Of a DNA stretch of 19,794 nucleotides, positions 7,556 through 15,546 are shown piece after piece. A program made the translations under genes and the position numbers. Origin of the DNA: Geoglobus sp. (GTDB lineage: Archaea; Halobacteriota; Archaeoglobi; Archaeoglobales; Archaeoglobaceae); the NCBI GenBank assembly GCA_027016965.1, contig JALURI010000212.1, forward strand, positions 2,211 through 22,004. Reading direction: 5' to 3'. The notes under the pieces were generated by a model that worked only from the letters and a program-made list of their open reading frames with translations, made no database searches and had not been told where the DNA came from. Every line of letters begins with the position of its first letter. Position 1 is the stretch's first letter.

Positions 7556-8254
7556 TTGCATCAGAAAAGATTAAGTGCTCCAAAAACCTACAAAATCCCA
7601 AGAAAGATTAAGAGATGGATTGTAAAGCCATCTCCAGGACCCCATGACAGAGAAGCCATACCTCTGCTTGTGATTGTGAGGGATTTCCTTGATCTTGCAG
7701 ATACAGCAAGAGAAGCAAGGAAGGTAATTGGAAAGGGTGAGGTCTATGTGGATGGAATTCCAAGGAAAAACTACAAGTTTCCAGTGGGGCTTTTTGATGT
7801 GGTATCTGTTCCAAAAATGGAGCTCAACTACAGGATAGTTTTTGATGAAAAAGGCAGATACGTTCCAATTGAGGTTGATGATTTTGACAGGAAGCTTTAC
7901 AGGATAAACAACAAGACAGCTCTGAAGGGAGCAAAAGTACAGCTAAACCTTTTTGACGGGACAAATATTCTCGGAACGAATGATTACAGGACGAAGGACA
8001 GCATTCTGCTCAAGATGCCTGAGAAGGAAGTACTTCAGCATCTCAAGTTTGAAGAAGGTGCACTTGTCATGGTTACAGGAGGACAGCATGCAGGAGAGGT
8101 TGGAAGAGTAAAAACATACAAGGTTGTCAGGGGGTCAGCCCCAAATCTTGTGACGATAGAGATTGAAGGAAGAGATTATACGACAATTGAGGACTACATC
8201 TTTGTCATTGGATCAAAGAATGATGAGAGGCCTGTGATAGACCTGGGGGTGTGA
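7556..8254 (+). CDS. rps4e: 30S ribosomal protein S4e (eS4), TTG start
   Basis: Archaeal/eukaryotic small-subunit protein of 232 aa, without a bacterial counterpart. Domains in order: a short basic N-terminus (HQKRLSAPKTYKIPRK), an S4-type RNA-binding domain (about 38-85), the S4e central domain, and a C-terminal KOW motif near GGQHAGEVGRVKTYKVV. The likely start is TTG 7556: AGAGGTGAT ends four bases before it and it yields MHQKRL, the family N-terminus. The alternative GTG 7547 lies inside that SD. The L24 stop codon is part of the same SD. Confidence 0.96.
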   Translation: MHQKRLSAPKTYKIPRKIKRWIVKPSPGPHDREAIPLLVIVRDFLDLADTAREARKVIGKGEVYVDGIPRKNYKFPVGLFDVVSVPKMELNYRIVFDEKGRYVPIEVDDFDRKLYRINNKTALKGAKVQLNLFDGTNILGTNDYRTKDSILLKMPEKEVLQHLKFEEGALVMVTGGQHAGEVGRVKTYKVVRGSAPNLVTIEIEGRDYTTIEDYIFVIGSKNDERPVIDLGV

Positions 8255-8257
8255 TCA

Positions 8258-8758
8258 ATGAATGCAATGAGAGAGGTGCTCATTGACAAGGTCGTGATAA
8301 ATATCGGAATTGGAGAGAGCGGAGAGAGGCAGAAAAAGGCATTGAAACTCCTTGAGGAGATAACAGGAAAAATACCAACGTCAACATATGCAAAGAAGAC
8401 AATAAGAAACTTTGGAATAAGAAAAGGGGAAGCTATTGGCGCCAAGGTAACTCTCAGAGGAGAGGATGCCTTTGAATTTTTGAAAAGGGCTTTAACTGTT
8501 AATGAGAATAAGCTCAGTTTGAGGCAGATAGGTGATGGTTACTTCTCATTTGGCATTCACGAACATATTGATCTGCCGGGAGTTGATTACGATCCTGACA
8601 TGGGTATTTTCGGTATGGATGTAAGTGTATCTCTGAAAAGAAAAGGTTACAGGGTTGCGAGAAGAAAGATTGCAAGGAGCAAGATTGGGAAGAATCATCG
8701 TGTTACAAAGAATGACACAATTGAATTTCTCAAATCCTTGGGTGTGGAGGTTGAATGA
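8258..8758 (+). CDS. rpl5: 50S ribosomal protein L5 (uL5)
   Basis: Central-protuberance protein of 166 aa that binds 5S rRNA and contacts P-site tRNA. The conserved [18 protein letters not shown], the [15 protein letters not shown] strand and the [25 protein letters not shown] region are all present. ATG 8258 follows the S4e stop by three bases; ATG 8267 is an in-frame alternative that would drop three residues. The C-terminal [16 protein letters not shown] is usual for archaea. Confidence 0.97.
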   Translation: MNAMREVLIDKVVINIGIGESGERQKKALKLLEEITGKIPTSTYAKKTIRNFGIRKGEAIGAKVTLRGEDAFEFLKRALTVNENKLSLRQIGDGYFSFGIHEHIDLPGVDYDPDMGIFGMDVSVSLKRKGYRVARRKIARSKIGKNHRVTKNDTIEFLKSLGVEVE

Positions 8759-8760
8759 TT

Positions 8761-8916
8761 ATGGTAAAGGAGAGAACAAAGAAGTTTGGTAGAAATGCCA
8801 ATCCATGCAGGAGATGCGGAAGGAAGAGGGGAGTAGTGAGGAAGTACGGGCTTTATCTATGCAGACAGTGCTTCAGAGAGGTTGCAAGAGAGCTTGGATT
8901 TAAGAAGTACTGGTGA
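8761..8916 (+). CDS. rps14: 30S ribosomal protein S14, zinc-binding type (uS14)
   Basis: A 51-aa protein of the 30S head. Translation from ATG 8761 gives [20 protein letters not shown] onward and ends ELGFKKYW. The zinc knuckle is C16-x2-C19 with C34-x2-C37, typical of archaeal and C+ bacterial S14. The SD GGAGGTTGA at 8746-8754 is about six bases before ATG 8761; an in-frame ATG at 8755 overlaps that SD and the L5 stop. Position between L5 and S8 is canonical. The gene is easily missed because of its length. Confidence 0.96.
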   Translation: MVKERTKKFGRNANPCRRCGRKRGVVRKYGLYLCRQCFREVARELGFKKYW

Positions 8917-8926
8917 GGTGATAGTA

Positions 8927-9316
8927 ATGCAGAGCGACACATTGGCAAATGCCATGATTGCAATAAAGAATGCAGAACTTGTTGGAAAGTCAAAAGTCGA
9001 AATAAGACCCGCCTCAAAGCTTGTTGGAAAGGTGCTGAATGTGATGAAGGAGTACGGATACATAAAGGGATTTGAAGTGCTCGATGATCACAAGGGTGGA
9101 GTTATAATTGTTGAACTTAGCGGGAACATAAATGACTGTGGTGCTGTTAGGCCAAGATTCTCCGTCAAAAGAACAGACTACGAGATGTTTGAGAAGAGGT
9201 ATTTACCTGCAAGAGATTTCGGAATACTCATTGTTTCAACTACTCAGGGCGTGATGTCACAGAGGGATGCTGTTGAGAGAGGATTGGGTGGAGTATTGCT
9301 TGCATACGTTTACTGA
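8927..9316 (+). CDS. rps8: 30S ribosomal protein S8 (uS8)
   Basis: Protein of 129 aa that binds the central domain of 16S rRNA and is a key assembly protein. It has [12 protein letters not shown] at the N-terminus, [11 protein letters not shown] in the middle and the archaeal C-terminus [14 protein letters not shown] 8927 is preceded by GAGGTGAT overlapping the S14 end at proper spacing. An earlier in-frame start at 8882 would read through S14 codons and is not used. Confidence 0.97.
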   Translation: MQSDTLANAMIAIKNAELVGKSKVEIRPASKLVGKVLNVMKEYGYIKGFEVLDDHKGGVIIVELSGNINDCGAVRPRFSVKRTDYEMFEKRYLPARDFGILIVSTTQGVMSQRDAVERGLGGVLLAYVY

Positions 9317-9327
9317 GGTGGATGGAC

Positions 9328-9864
9328 ATGGAAGAGAGGTTTGTTGACATCCCTGAAAATGTGAACCTTGAGATACAGGGAGACAGCCTTAATGGCTACA
9401 CGATAAAAGTTTCAGGACCGAAAGGAGAGAACGAAAGATTTCTGAAGTTCATGGGTGTTCGCATTGAGAAAGTCGATGGGAAGCTCAGAGTTTACACAGA
9501 AGAAAAGAAATCAAAGATAAAGGCGATGGTTGGCACATTTGCGTCTCATATAAACAACCTCATCAGGGGTGTTACCGAGGGATTTGAGTACAGGCTGAAG
9601 ATACTCTACTCACACTTTCCCATGAAAGTTAGGGTTGAGGGCAAAGAGGTTGTGATTGAGAACTTCCTTGGAGAGAAGCATCCCAGGAGAGCGAGAATAT
9701 TTGGAAGGGTTGTGGTTAAAATCTCAGGAAATGAGATAATTGTGACAGGAATAGATAAAGAGGAATGTGGTCAGACAGCTGCAAATCTTGAACTTGCGAC
9801 AAAGAAGAGAAATCTTGATGTTAGGGTGTTTCAGGACGGGATTTATATTGTGGAGAAGCCGTGA
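9328..9864 (+). CDS. rpl6: 50S ribosomal protein L6 (uL6)
   Basis: Large-subunit protein of 178 aa near the factor-binding site, made of two similar halves. Visible landmarks are [13 protein letters not shown] in the first half and [21 protein letters not shown] in the second. The C-terminal part has [20 protein letters not shown] 9322 is in frame but immediately abuts the SD. ATG 9328 has GAGGTGGAT four bases upstream and is preferred. Confidence 0.96.
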   Translation: MEERFVDIPENVNLEIQGDSLNGYTIKVSGPKGENERFLKFMGVRIEKVDGKLRVYTEEKKSKIKAMVGTFASHINNLIRGVTEGFEYRLKILYSHFPMKVRVEGKEVVIENFLGEKHPRRARIFGRVVVKISGNEIIVTGIDKEECGQTAANLELATKKRNLDVRVFQDGIYIVEKP

Positions 9865-9874
9865 GGTGATCTGA

Positions 9875-10291
9875 ATGAATCCAAATCTTCCCAAGGATAA
9901 GGTCAGGATGATGAGGCTCAGAAGAAGGTTTAAAGCAAGAAAGCCTGAATTCAGGCACTTTGAGGCTCATAAAAAATTAAAGCTGAGAGATCTTGGATGG
10001 AGAAGGCCGAAAGGAAGGCATAACAAGTGGAGAGAGAGATATGGTGGAAAATGGAGTGGCAGAGTTCTTCCAAATCCAGGCTTCTCATCTCCAAAGGCTG
10101 TTAGAGGTTTGCATCCATCTGGCTATGATGAGATTCTTGTTCACACACCCAAGGAGCTTGAGAATGTTAATCCTGAAACTCAGGCTGTCAGAATCGCATC
10201 TTCTGTGGGTTTGAAGAAAAGACTGGCAATTGAAGAAAAGGCTAAGGAGCTTGGTATTAAGGTGCTGAATCCATACAGCAAGGGTGATTGA
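9875..10291 (+). CDS. rpl32e: 50S ribosomal protein L32e (eL32)
   Basis: Archaeal/eukaryotic large-subunit protein of 138 aa. Its conserved core is RRRFKARKPEFRHFEAHKK, WRRPKGRHNKWR and the GFSSPKAVRGLHPSGY motif, followed by AVRIASSVGLKKRLAIEEKAKELGIKVLN. GAGGTGAT lies four bases before ATG 9875. It belongs to the L6-L32e-L19e-L18 segment that distinguishes the archaeal spc operon from the bacterial one. Confidence 0.97.
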   Translation: MNPNLPKDKVRMMRLRRRFKARKPEFRHFEAHKKLKLRDLGWRRPKGRHNKWRERYGGKWSGRVLPNPGFSSPKAVRGLHPSGYDEILVHTPKELENVNPETQAVRIASSVGLKKRLAIEEKAKELGIKVLNPYSKGD

Positions 10292-10292
10292 A

Positions 10293-10739
10293 ATGAATCT
10301 GAGGTTTCAGAGAGAGATGGCAGCAAAAATTCTGAAGTGCGGGGTTCATAGAATCTGGATAGATCCTAATGCCCTTGATGAAATAGCTGGGGCTGCCACA
10401 AAGGATGATGTTAGGGAGCTGATTGAGAAGGGAGTGATAAGGAGGAAACCTGTTAAAGGTATAAGCAGGGCAAGAATAAACAAGAGAAAGGCGCAGAGAA
10501 GAAAGGGCAGGAGAAGAGGGCATGGTAAGAGAAAAGGTAGAGGAACAGCAAGAATGCCCAGGAAAAGAGCATGGATTATGAGGATAAGAGCTTTGAGAAA
10601 AAGGTTGAGACTGCTGAAGAGCGAAGGGAAAATTGACTCAAGAACCTACAGAATGCTTTACAGAAAGGCGAAGGGTGGAGAGTTCAGGAGCGTTTCCCAT
10701 CTCAACCAGTACCTTGAAACTCAGGGAATATTGAGGTGA
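10293..10739 (+). CDS. rpl19e: 50S ribosomal protein L19e (eL19)
   Basis: Archaeal/eukaryotic large-subunit protein of 148 aa with a long basic helix that forms an inter-subunit bridge. It starts NLRFQREMAAKILKCGVHRIW and has the highly basic centre rich in R, K and G (about 65-100, including RRGHGKRKG). The C-terminal helix contains YRMLYRKAKGGEFRSVSHL. ATG 10293 is preferred over an in-frame GTG at 10284, which lies inside the SD GGTGAT (10283-10288). The gene ends AGG TGA, part of the next SD. Confidence 0.96.
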   Translation: MNLRFQREMAAKILKCGVHRIWIDPNALDEIAGAATKDDVRELIEKGVIRRKPVKGISRARINKRKAQRRKGRRRGHGKRKGRGTARMPRKRAWIMRIRALRKRLRLLKSEGKIDSRTYRMLYRKAKGGEFRSVSHLNQYLETQGILR

Positions 10740-10745
10740 TGTGAA

Positions 10746-11303
10746 ATGGCAAAAAGCCCAAGATACAGGGTACCATACAGAAGGAGAAGGGAAGGAAAAA
10801 CCAATTACAGGAAAAGGTTAAGGCTCCTTCTTTCAAGGAGGGCAAGACTTGTTGTGAGGATAACTAATAAGAGGGTTATAGCCCAGATCATCGAATACAG
10901 CCCCGAAGGAGATAGAGTGCTAATTTCAGCCGATTCAAAGGAACTTGAAAAATTTGGATGGAAGGGCGACATGAACAACACGCCTGCATGCTATCTGACA
11001 GGGCTGCTTATTGGAAAGAAAGCTCTTGAGGCTGGAATAGATTATGCGATCTTTGATATGGGTTTGAGAACACCATCAAAAGGAGCAAGGGTTTTTGCGG
11101 TGCTCAAGGGAGCTGTCGATTCAGGACTTAATGTTCCGCATAGCGAGGAGATTCTGCCTGATGAATCAAGAATCAGGGGGGAGCACATAGCAGAGTACTA
11201 CAGGATCAAACCTGAAAAGTTTTCAGAATACGAGAAGAGGGGATTGAAACCCTCTGAGCTTCCAGATCATGTTGATGAAATCAAATCCAGGATATTGGGG
11301 TGA
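10746..11303 (+). CDS. rpl18: 50S ribosomal protein L18 (uL18)
   Basis: 5S rRNA-binding protein of 185 aa in the long archaeal/eukaryotic form. The basic N-terminus ([22 protein letters not shown]) is followed by the core with [22 protein letters not shown] and the conserved AYLTG-like [17 protein letters not shown]. The C-terminal tail is the archaeal extension. AGGTGAT before ATG 10746 carries the L19e stop. The gene ends GGG TGA, which is part of the S5 SD. Confidence 0.97.
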   Translation: MAKSPRYRVPYRRRREGKTNYRKRLRLLLSRRARLVVRITNKRVIAQIIEYSPEGDRVLISADSKELEKFGWKGDMNNTPACYLTGLLIGKKALEAGIDYAIFDMGLRTPSKGARVFAVLKGAVDSGLNVPHSEEILPDESRIRGEHIAEYYRIKPEKFSEYEKRGLKPSELPDHVDEIKSRILG

Positions 11304-11307
11304 TTGA

Positions 11308-11898
11308 ATGGAGTGGACACCGAGAACAAGGCTCGGTAAGCTTGTTGCTGAGGGAAAAATAAAAACAATAGATGAGGCAATAGCAAGCGGACTGCCAGTA
11401 AAGGAGGCAGAAGTTATAGATGTTCTTCTGCCTGATCTTGAGGACGAGGTTCTTGAAATAAATCTGGTTCAGAGAATGACAGATAGCGGAAGGAGACTTA
11501 AATTCAGGGTTACGGCAGTAGTTGGCAACAAAAACGGATACGTTGGGATTGGAGTTGGAAAGGCAAGTCAGGTTGCTCCAGCAATTCAGAAGGCAATCAG
11601 AAATGCGAAGATAAACATATTCAGAGTGAATATGGGATGTGGATCTTGGGAGTGCGGATGTGGAGGCAGTCACAGCATCCCTGCAAAGGTTTCGGGCTCT
11701 GCTGGAAGTGTGAGAGTTACACTCATTCCTGGTCCAAAAGGTCTTGGGCTTGTGGCTGGAGACGTTGCAAAGAAGGTTCTCGAGCTTGCTGGCGTTAAGG
11801 ATGTCTGGACGTTCACAAGGGGACAGACAAAGACAACAATAAACTTCGCAAAGGCAACGTTTGATGCGTTAAAGCAAACTGTTTATCTCAAGAGGTGA
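11308..11898 (+). CDS. rps5: 30S ribosomal protein S5 (uS5)
   Basis: Small-subunit protein of 196 aa at the mRNA entry tunnel, important for decoding accuracy. An N-terminal archaeal extension ([14 protein letters not shown]) precedes the dsRBD-like S5 domain ([19 protein letters not shown]...[10 protein letters not shown]). The archaeal cysteine loop [11 protein letters not shown] follows at about 112-122, and the C-terminal domain has [21 protein letters not shown]. The cysteine-rich loop is normal for archaeal S5. GGGTGATTGA precedes ATG 11308. Confidence 0.98.
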   Translation: MEWTPRTRLGKLVAEGKIKTIDEAIASGLPVKEAEVIDVLLPDLEDEVLEINLVQRMTDSGRRLKFRVTAVVGNKNGYVGIGVGKASQVAPAIQKAIRNAKINIFRVNMGCGSWECGCGGSHSIPAKVSGSAGSVRVTLIPGPKGLGLVAGDVAKKVLELAGVKDVWTFTRGQTKTTINFAKATFDALKQTVYLKR

Positions 11899-11904
11899 TT
11901 GAAA

Positions 11905-12366
11905 ATGTTTGCTGTCATAAGACTGAGAGGAGAGATCGATGTTCACAGGAAAATAAAGGAAACTTTGAAACTTCTCAGGCTTCACAGGAAGTATCACTGT
12001 GTTGTCGTTCCCGATACACCATCGTACAGAGGTATGCTTCATATTGTGAAAGATTACGTTGCCTATGGCGAGATCGATGCCGAATCCCTCACTTTACTGT
12101 TGAGAAGTAGAGGGAGGCTTGCAGGAAACAGAAGACTGACAGATGAGTATGTGAGAGAAAAAACAGGATATGAATCCATAGAAGATTTTGCAAAAGCAGT
12201 TGTTGAAGGAAAGGCAAGTCTCAAAGACATTCCAGATCTCAAGCCGGTTTTCAGACTTCACCCTCCGAGAAGCGGTCTGAAAAGCATAAAGTGGCACTAT
12301 GGATATGGGGGGGACTTGGGATACCATGGAAAGGATATTTCAAGGCTGATTTACAAGATGAGGTGA
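11905..12366 (+). CDS. rpl30: 50S ribosomal protein L30 (uL30)
   Basis: Large-subunit protein of 153 aa in the long archaeal/L7e-like form. MFAVIRLRGEIDVHRKIKET and LRLHRKYHCVVVPDTPSYRGM are the conserved N-terminal strand and helix; the C-terminal HPPRSGLKSIKWHY...GDLGYHG is the archaeal extension. ATG 11905 is preferred over the in-frame TTG 11899, which lies at the end of the SD AGAGGTGAT. The gene ends AGG TGA, inside the L15 SD. Confidence 0.96.
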   Translation: MFAVIRLRGEIDVHRKIKETLKLLRLHRKYHCVVVPDTPSYRGMLHIVKDYVAYGEIDAESLTLLLRSRGRLAGNRRLTDEYVREKTGYESIEDFAKAVVEGKASLKDIPDLKPVFRLHPPRSGLKSIKWHYGYGGDLGYHGKDISRLIYKMR

Positions 12367-12372
12367 TTATCA

Positions 12373-12906
12373 ATGGCAAAAAAGAAGGTCAAGAAGTTTA
12401 GAGGATCAAGGACATGTGGTAAGGGAAGGGAGAACAGGCACAGAGGAGGAGGTAACAGAGGTGGAAGAGGAAATGCCGGAATGCTGAAGCACAAGTATAT
12501 AAAGACAGTCAAGCTTGCAAAGAAAGGGCTTTATGAAATAGGAAAGAGTGGCTTTACAAGACCAAAAAAGCTCACATCTTACTATCTGATGGAAAAGGAT
12601 CTCAAGGAGAGACTTTTCGAACTCAAGGCAGTTGGTGCGATAGATGATTATCTGTACAACTATCTGAAATCAAGACCTGAGCTCAATGTGGGAGACCTTG
12701 ACACAATAGCAGAGAGGCTTGTTGAAAATGGTCTTGCAGAAAAGGAGGATGATGGATATAGAATAGATCTTTCGGACATAGGTTACTACAAGCTTCTCGG
12801 TTCCGGGAAGGTTACAAGAAAGCTTTTTGTCAGTGTTGGTTATGCAACTCCTAATGCTATTAAAAAGATTGAAAATGCAGGAGGTAAAGTTGAGATTGAA
12901 GAGTAA
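12373..12906 (+). CDS. rpl15: 50S ribosomal protein L15 (uL15), with an internal insertion
   Basis: Late-assembling large-subunit protein. The N-terminus has the conserved KFRGSRTCGKGRENRHRGGG and GGRGNAGMLKHKY. The C-terminal half has NVGDLDTIAERL, IDLSDIGYYKLLGSGKVTRKL and AIKKIENAGGKVEI. At 177 aa it is about 30 residues longer than the roughly 145 aa I expect for archaeal L15. The extra length falls at about residues 68-102, a stretch rich in leucine, tyrosine and charged residues between the GFTRPKK and NVGDL blocks. SD AGGTGAT overlaps the L30 stop. The ribosomal part of the operon ends here. Confidence 0.96.
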   Translation: MAKKKVKKFRGSRTCGKGRENRHRGGGNRGGRGNAGMLKHKYIKTVKLAKKGLYEIGKSGFTRPKKLTSYYLMEKDLKERLFELKAVGAIDDYLYNYLKSRPELNVGDLDTIAERLVENGLAEKEDDGYRIDLSDIGYYKLLGSGKVTRKLFVSVGYATPNAIKKIENAGGKVEIEE

Positions 12907-12930
12907 TTCTCAATCTTTCGGGGGATAAAA

Positions 12931-14412
12931 ATGGTAGAACAGGCACTTAGAGCTTTACAGCCATATTTCGAAAGGATTCCAAGTGTATCAAGACCTACAG
13001 GTCATGTTCCTTTCAATCAGAAATTAACCTGGACATTGGCAGTACTTTTGCTTTATTTTGTACTTTCAAATGTACCTGTTTTTGGTTTAGACCCGACTTC
13101 AATAGATATTTTCGAGCAGTATAGAGCTCTTTTTGCCGGAGCAACAGGCTCGATAATCGCTCTTGGTATCGGACCTATCGTTACTGCAAGCATCATTTTG
13201 CAGCTTCTTGTTGGTGCAGGAATAATAAAACTTGACTTAACAAACCCGGAAGACAGAGCAACCTACCAGGATTTTCAGAGATTTCTTGTATTTGTAATGA
13301 TTGTGGTCGAGGCTTTACCTCAAATTTTAGGAGGATTTTTAAAGCCAAATCCGGTTATAGCTGAGCAGCTTGGAGTGAGTCTGGGATTTATCGCACTTCT
13401 CATTTTCATTCAGCTATTCATAGGCGGTGCTCTTATTGTTTATATGGATGAAGTGGTTTCAAAATGGGGAATTGGAAGTGGTGTGTCACTCTTCATTCTT
13501 GCTGGAATTGCTCAGTCCATAATCACCGGTTTGTTTAACTGGGTAACACCCCCAAATCAGGTGATGCCTGCAGGAATAATTCCGAGATGGTTCTGGATCT
13601 CTCAGAATTATGGTGTAAACACCCTGCTTTCTGCTGATGGGCTTGCATTTTTGTTGATAGATGGGGGTCTGCTTGCCCTTATCACAACAGTCGCAATAAT
13701 ACTGCTTGTTGTTTATGCAGAGGGTACGAGGGTGGAGATCCCTCTGGCTCACACAGCTGTGAGGGGGGCAAGAGGTAGATTTCCTATAAAGCTGATATAT
13801 GCAAGCGTCCTTCCGATGATCTTCGTGAGAGCATTACAGGCAAACTTTCAGATCATCGGAATGGTTCTTTACAACAAGGGGATCACAGTCTTTGGAGAGT
13901 ATGTTGGAACCCAGCCAATAAACGGGCTTATGTATCTCATCTCCCCTGTAAACAGTCCATATGATTGGGTACCATCTCTGGTCAAGTCCAATCCCTATTA
14001 CGCTGATCTTCCAACCTGGATGATAGGGCTTCATCTGCTCATTGACGCCCTTATCCTCGTTGCCGGAGGTATTTTATTTGCCGTATTCTGGGTTGAAACA
14101 AGCGGTATGGATGCAAAAACAGTAGCAGGGCAGATTGCCAGAAGTGGAATGCAGATACCGGGGTTCAGGCGGAGTCCTCAGGTACTTGAGAGACTGCTTG
14201 AAAGATACATCCCAAGGGTGACAATAGTGGGAGGTGCACTCATTGGAATTCTGACTCTTGTTGCCAACATGCTCGGCACAATTGGGAATGTAAGCGGTAC
14301 AGGACTTTTGCTTGCTGTGAGCATTGCATACAGATTCTACCAAGATCTTGCAAAAGAGCAGCTTACAGAGATGCATCCCATGATCAGAAGGATGCTTGGT
14401 GAAGAGAGATGA
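12931..14412 (+). CDS. secY: preprotein translocase subunit SecY
   Basis: Pore-forming subunit of the Sec translocon in the cell membrane (493 aa, about ten transmembrane helices). TM1 is at about 32-53. It is followed by the plug region and the conserved GSIIALGIGPIVTASIILQ. The segment WGIGSGVSLFILAG, the basic cytoplasmic loop EGTRVEIPLAHTAVRG, and the late loop GMDAKTVAGQIARSGMQIPG are all SecY/Sec61-alpha signatures. A 24-nt gap after L15 holds GGGGGAT as SD. The stop overlaps the following DUF106 start (ATGA), suggesting coupled synthesis of channel and putative insertase. Confidence 0.98.
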   Translation: MVEQALRALQPYFERIPSVSRPTGHVPFNQKLTWTLAVLLLYFVLSNVPVFGLDPTSIDIFEQYRALFAGATGSIIALGIGPIVTASIILQLLVGAGIIKLDLTNPEDRATYQDFQRFLVFVMIVVEALPQILGGFLKPNPVIAEQLGVSLGFIALLIFIQLFIGGALIVYMDEVVSKWGIGSGVSLFILAGIAQSIITGLFNWVTPPNQVMPAGIIPRWFWISQNYGVNTLLSADGLAFLLIDGGLLALITTVAIILLVVYAEGTRVEIPLAHTAVRGARGRFPIKLIYASVLPMIFVRALQANFQIIGMVLYNKGITVFGEYVGTQPINGLMYLISPVNSPYDWVPSLVKSNPYYADLPTWMIGLHLLIDALILVAGGILFAVFWVETSGMDAKTVAGQIARSGMQIPGFRRSPQVLERLLERYIPRVTIVGGALIGILTLVANMLGTIGNVSGTGLLLAVSIAYRFYQDLAKEQLTEMHPMIRRMLGEER

Positions 14413-14990
14413 AAGATGTAGCAAGAAACTTTCTGAGAGCACTTGGAATAACATTTTTCATAGGCATTTTTATAAGCGCAGAGTTTAGAGATGCTCTTGG
14501 AAATCTCTTATCCCCCTTTTTTGATCCTCTTTACAATGACATCGGGGTTTTGTATACCATAATAGTTCTGTCAGCCATAACGGCAGGGTACAGTACAGTA
14601 ATTCAGAAACTCACAGTGGATTACAAAAAACTGAAAGAAATTCAGCAGAAGGTGATGGAATTCCAGAAGGAGTACAATGATGCGGTAAAGAAAAACAACA
14701 AGGAAAAGCTGAAAAGACTTGAAAAAGAGAGAGAAGAGGTTATGAGACTCCAATCCCAGCTCATGACCATGCAGTTCGATCCAATGTTTTATACGGTTAT
14801 TGTAACAATTCCAATTTTCATGTGGATGTACAGAATCTCTACCTTCAATCCTATTGTACACGTTCCTTTTGCGGGAGAAATACATGTGGGGCAGTTTTAC
14901 CTGATTTTTCCCTGGTGGGTCTGGTGGTACATGTTCAATTCCATTGCCATTGGTCAGATTGTAAGAAAGGTTCTTAAAGTGGGACTCTGA
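14409..14990 (+). CDS. YidC/Oxa1-like membrane protein, DUF106 (EMC3/TMCO1 family)
   Basis: Integral membrane protein of 193 aa in the archaeal DUF106 family (Methanocaldococcus Mj0480 type), which belongs to the Oxa1/YidC/EMC3 superfamily of insertases. Predicted layout: a hydrophobic N-terminal segment (about 9-24), TM at about 46-65, a long charged coiled coil (about 70-118) and two hydrophobic segments near 127-143 and 160-185 with WWVWWYMFNS. The DPMFY stretch after the coiled coil is typical. The gene begins inside the SecY stop codon, which supports a role in co-translational membrane insertion with the Sec channel. Function is inferred from the family. Confidence 0.88.
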   Translation: MKDVARNFLRALGITFFIGIFISAEFRDALGNLLSPFFDPLYNDIGVLYTIIVLSAITAGYSTVIQKLTVDYKKLKEIQQKVMEFQKEYNDAVKKNNKEKLKRLEKEREEVMRLQSQLMTMQFDPMFYTVIVTIPIFMWMYRISTFNPIVHVPFAGEIHVGQFYLIFPWWVWWYMFNSIAIGQIVRKVLKVGL

Positions 14991-15000
14991 TTGTTGGAAA

Positions 15001-15546
15001 ATGAGGATAACCATATCCGGACCTCCTGGAAGCGGTACAACAACTGTTGCAAGGAAGGTTGCTGAAATTCTTGGCTATCCAATGATCTCTGCAGGAGAAG
15101 TTTTTAGAAGACTTGCATGGGAAAAAGGGATGAATCTGGAGGAATTCGGAAAATATGCTGAAAACAATCCTGAAATTGATAACCTTGTAGACAGGAGACA
15201 GAGAGAAGAGGCGTTAAAACGTGAGAATGCTGTTGTTGAGGGGAGGCTTTCAGGATGGATGGTTCCTGCTGAGCTGAAAGTCTGGATTTACTGTGACAGG
15301 GAGATAAGAGTCCAGAGGATTGCGAGAAGGGAAGGAAAGTCTATCGAAGAGGTAAGAAAGAAGACAGTTGAAAGAGAAGAGGTTGAAAAGAGGAGATACA
15401 TGAAAATATACGGTCTTGATATTGAGGACAGAAGCATGTATCATCTGATGATAAACTCAGCAAAATTCAACGCAGATGAGATTGCAGGAATAATTGTCAG
15501 GGCTGTGGAGATGATTGCAGATGAAAGAAAGAATAATTCCCGATAA
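15001..15546 (+). CDS. cmk: cytidylate kinase, archaeal type
   Basis: Cytosolic kinase of 181 aa, expected to phosphorylate CMP/dCMP with ATP in pyrimidine nucleotide supply. The N-terminal P-loop is GPPGSGTTT at 7-15, in which T13 stands where Walker A normally has lysine. ISAGEVFRRLA and VEGRLSGWM are CMP-binding and family motifs, and the lid region is RREGKSIEEVRKKTVEREEVEKRRY. The C-terminus reads DIEDRSMYHLMINSAKFNADEI. ATG 15001 follows DUF106 by 10 bases with only a weak SD (TTGGAA). The 3' end overlaps Cbf5 by 26 bases. Adenylate kinase-like assignment is less likely given the VEGRLSGWM motif. Confidence 0.92.
   Translation: MRITISGPPGSGTTTVARKVAEILGYPMISAGEVFRRLAWEKGMNLEEFGKYAENNPEIDNLVDRRQREEALKRENAVVEGRLSGWMVPAELKVWIYCDREIRVQRIARREGKSIEEVRKKTVEREEVEKRRYMKIYGLDIEDRSMYHLMINSAKFNADEIAGIIVRAVEMIADERKNNSR
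15507..15515 (+). promoter_or_regulatory. SD for cbf5 inside cmk
   Basis: GGAGATGAT within the cmk 3' end differs by one base from the ideal GGAGGTGAT and lies five bases before ATG 15521. It fixes the Cbf5 start at 15521 rather than the in-frame TTG 15515 that overlaps it. Confidence 0.6.

Noticed and set aside
11638..11670. Cysteine-rich stretch [11 protein letters not shown] in S5 as a possible novel metal site
   Set aside because: This loop is the normal archaeal S5 sequence, so it is not new here.
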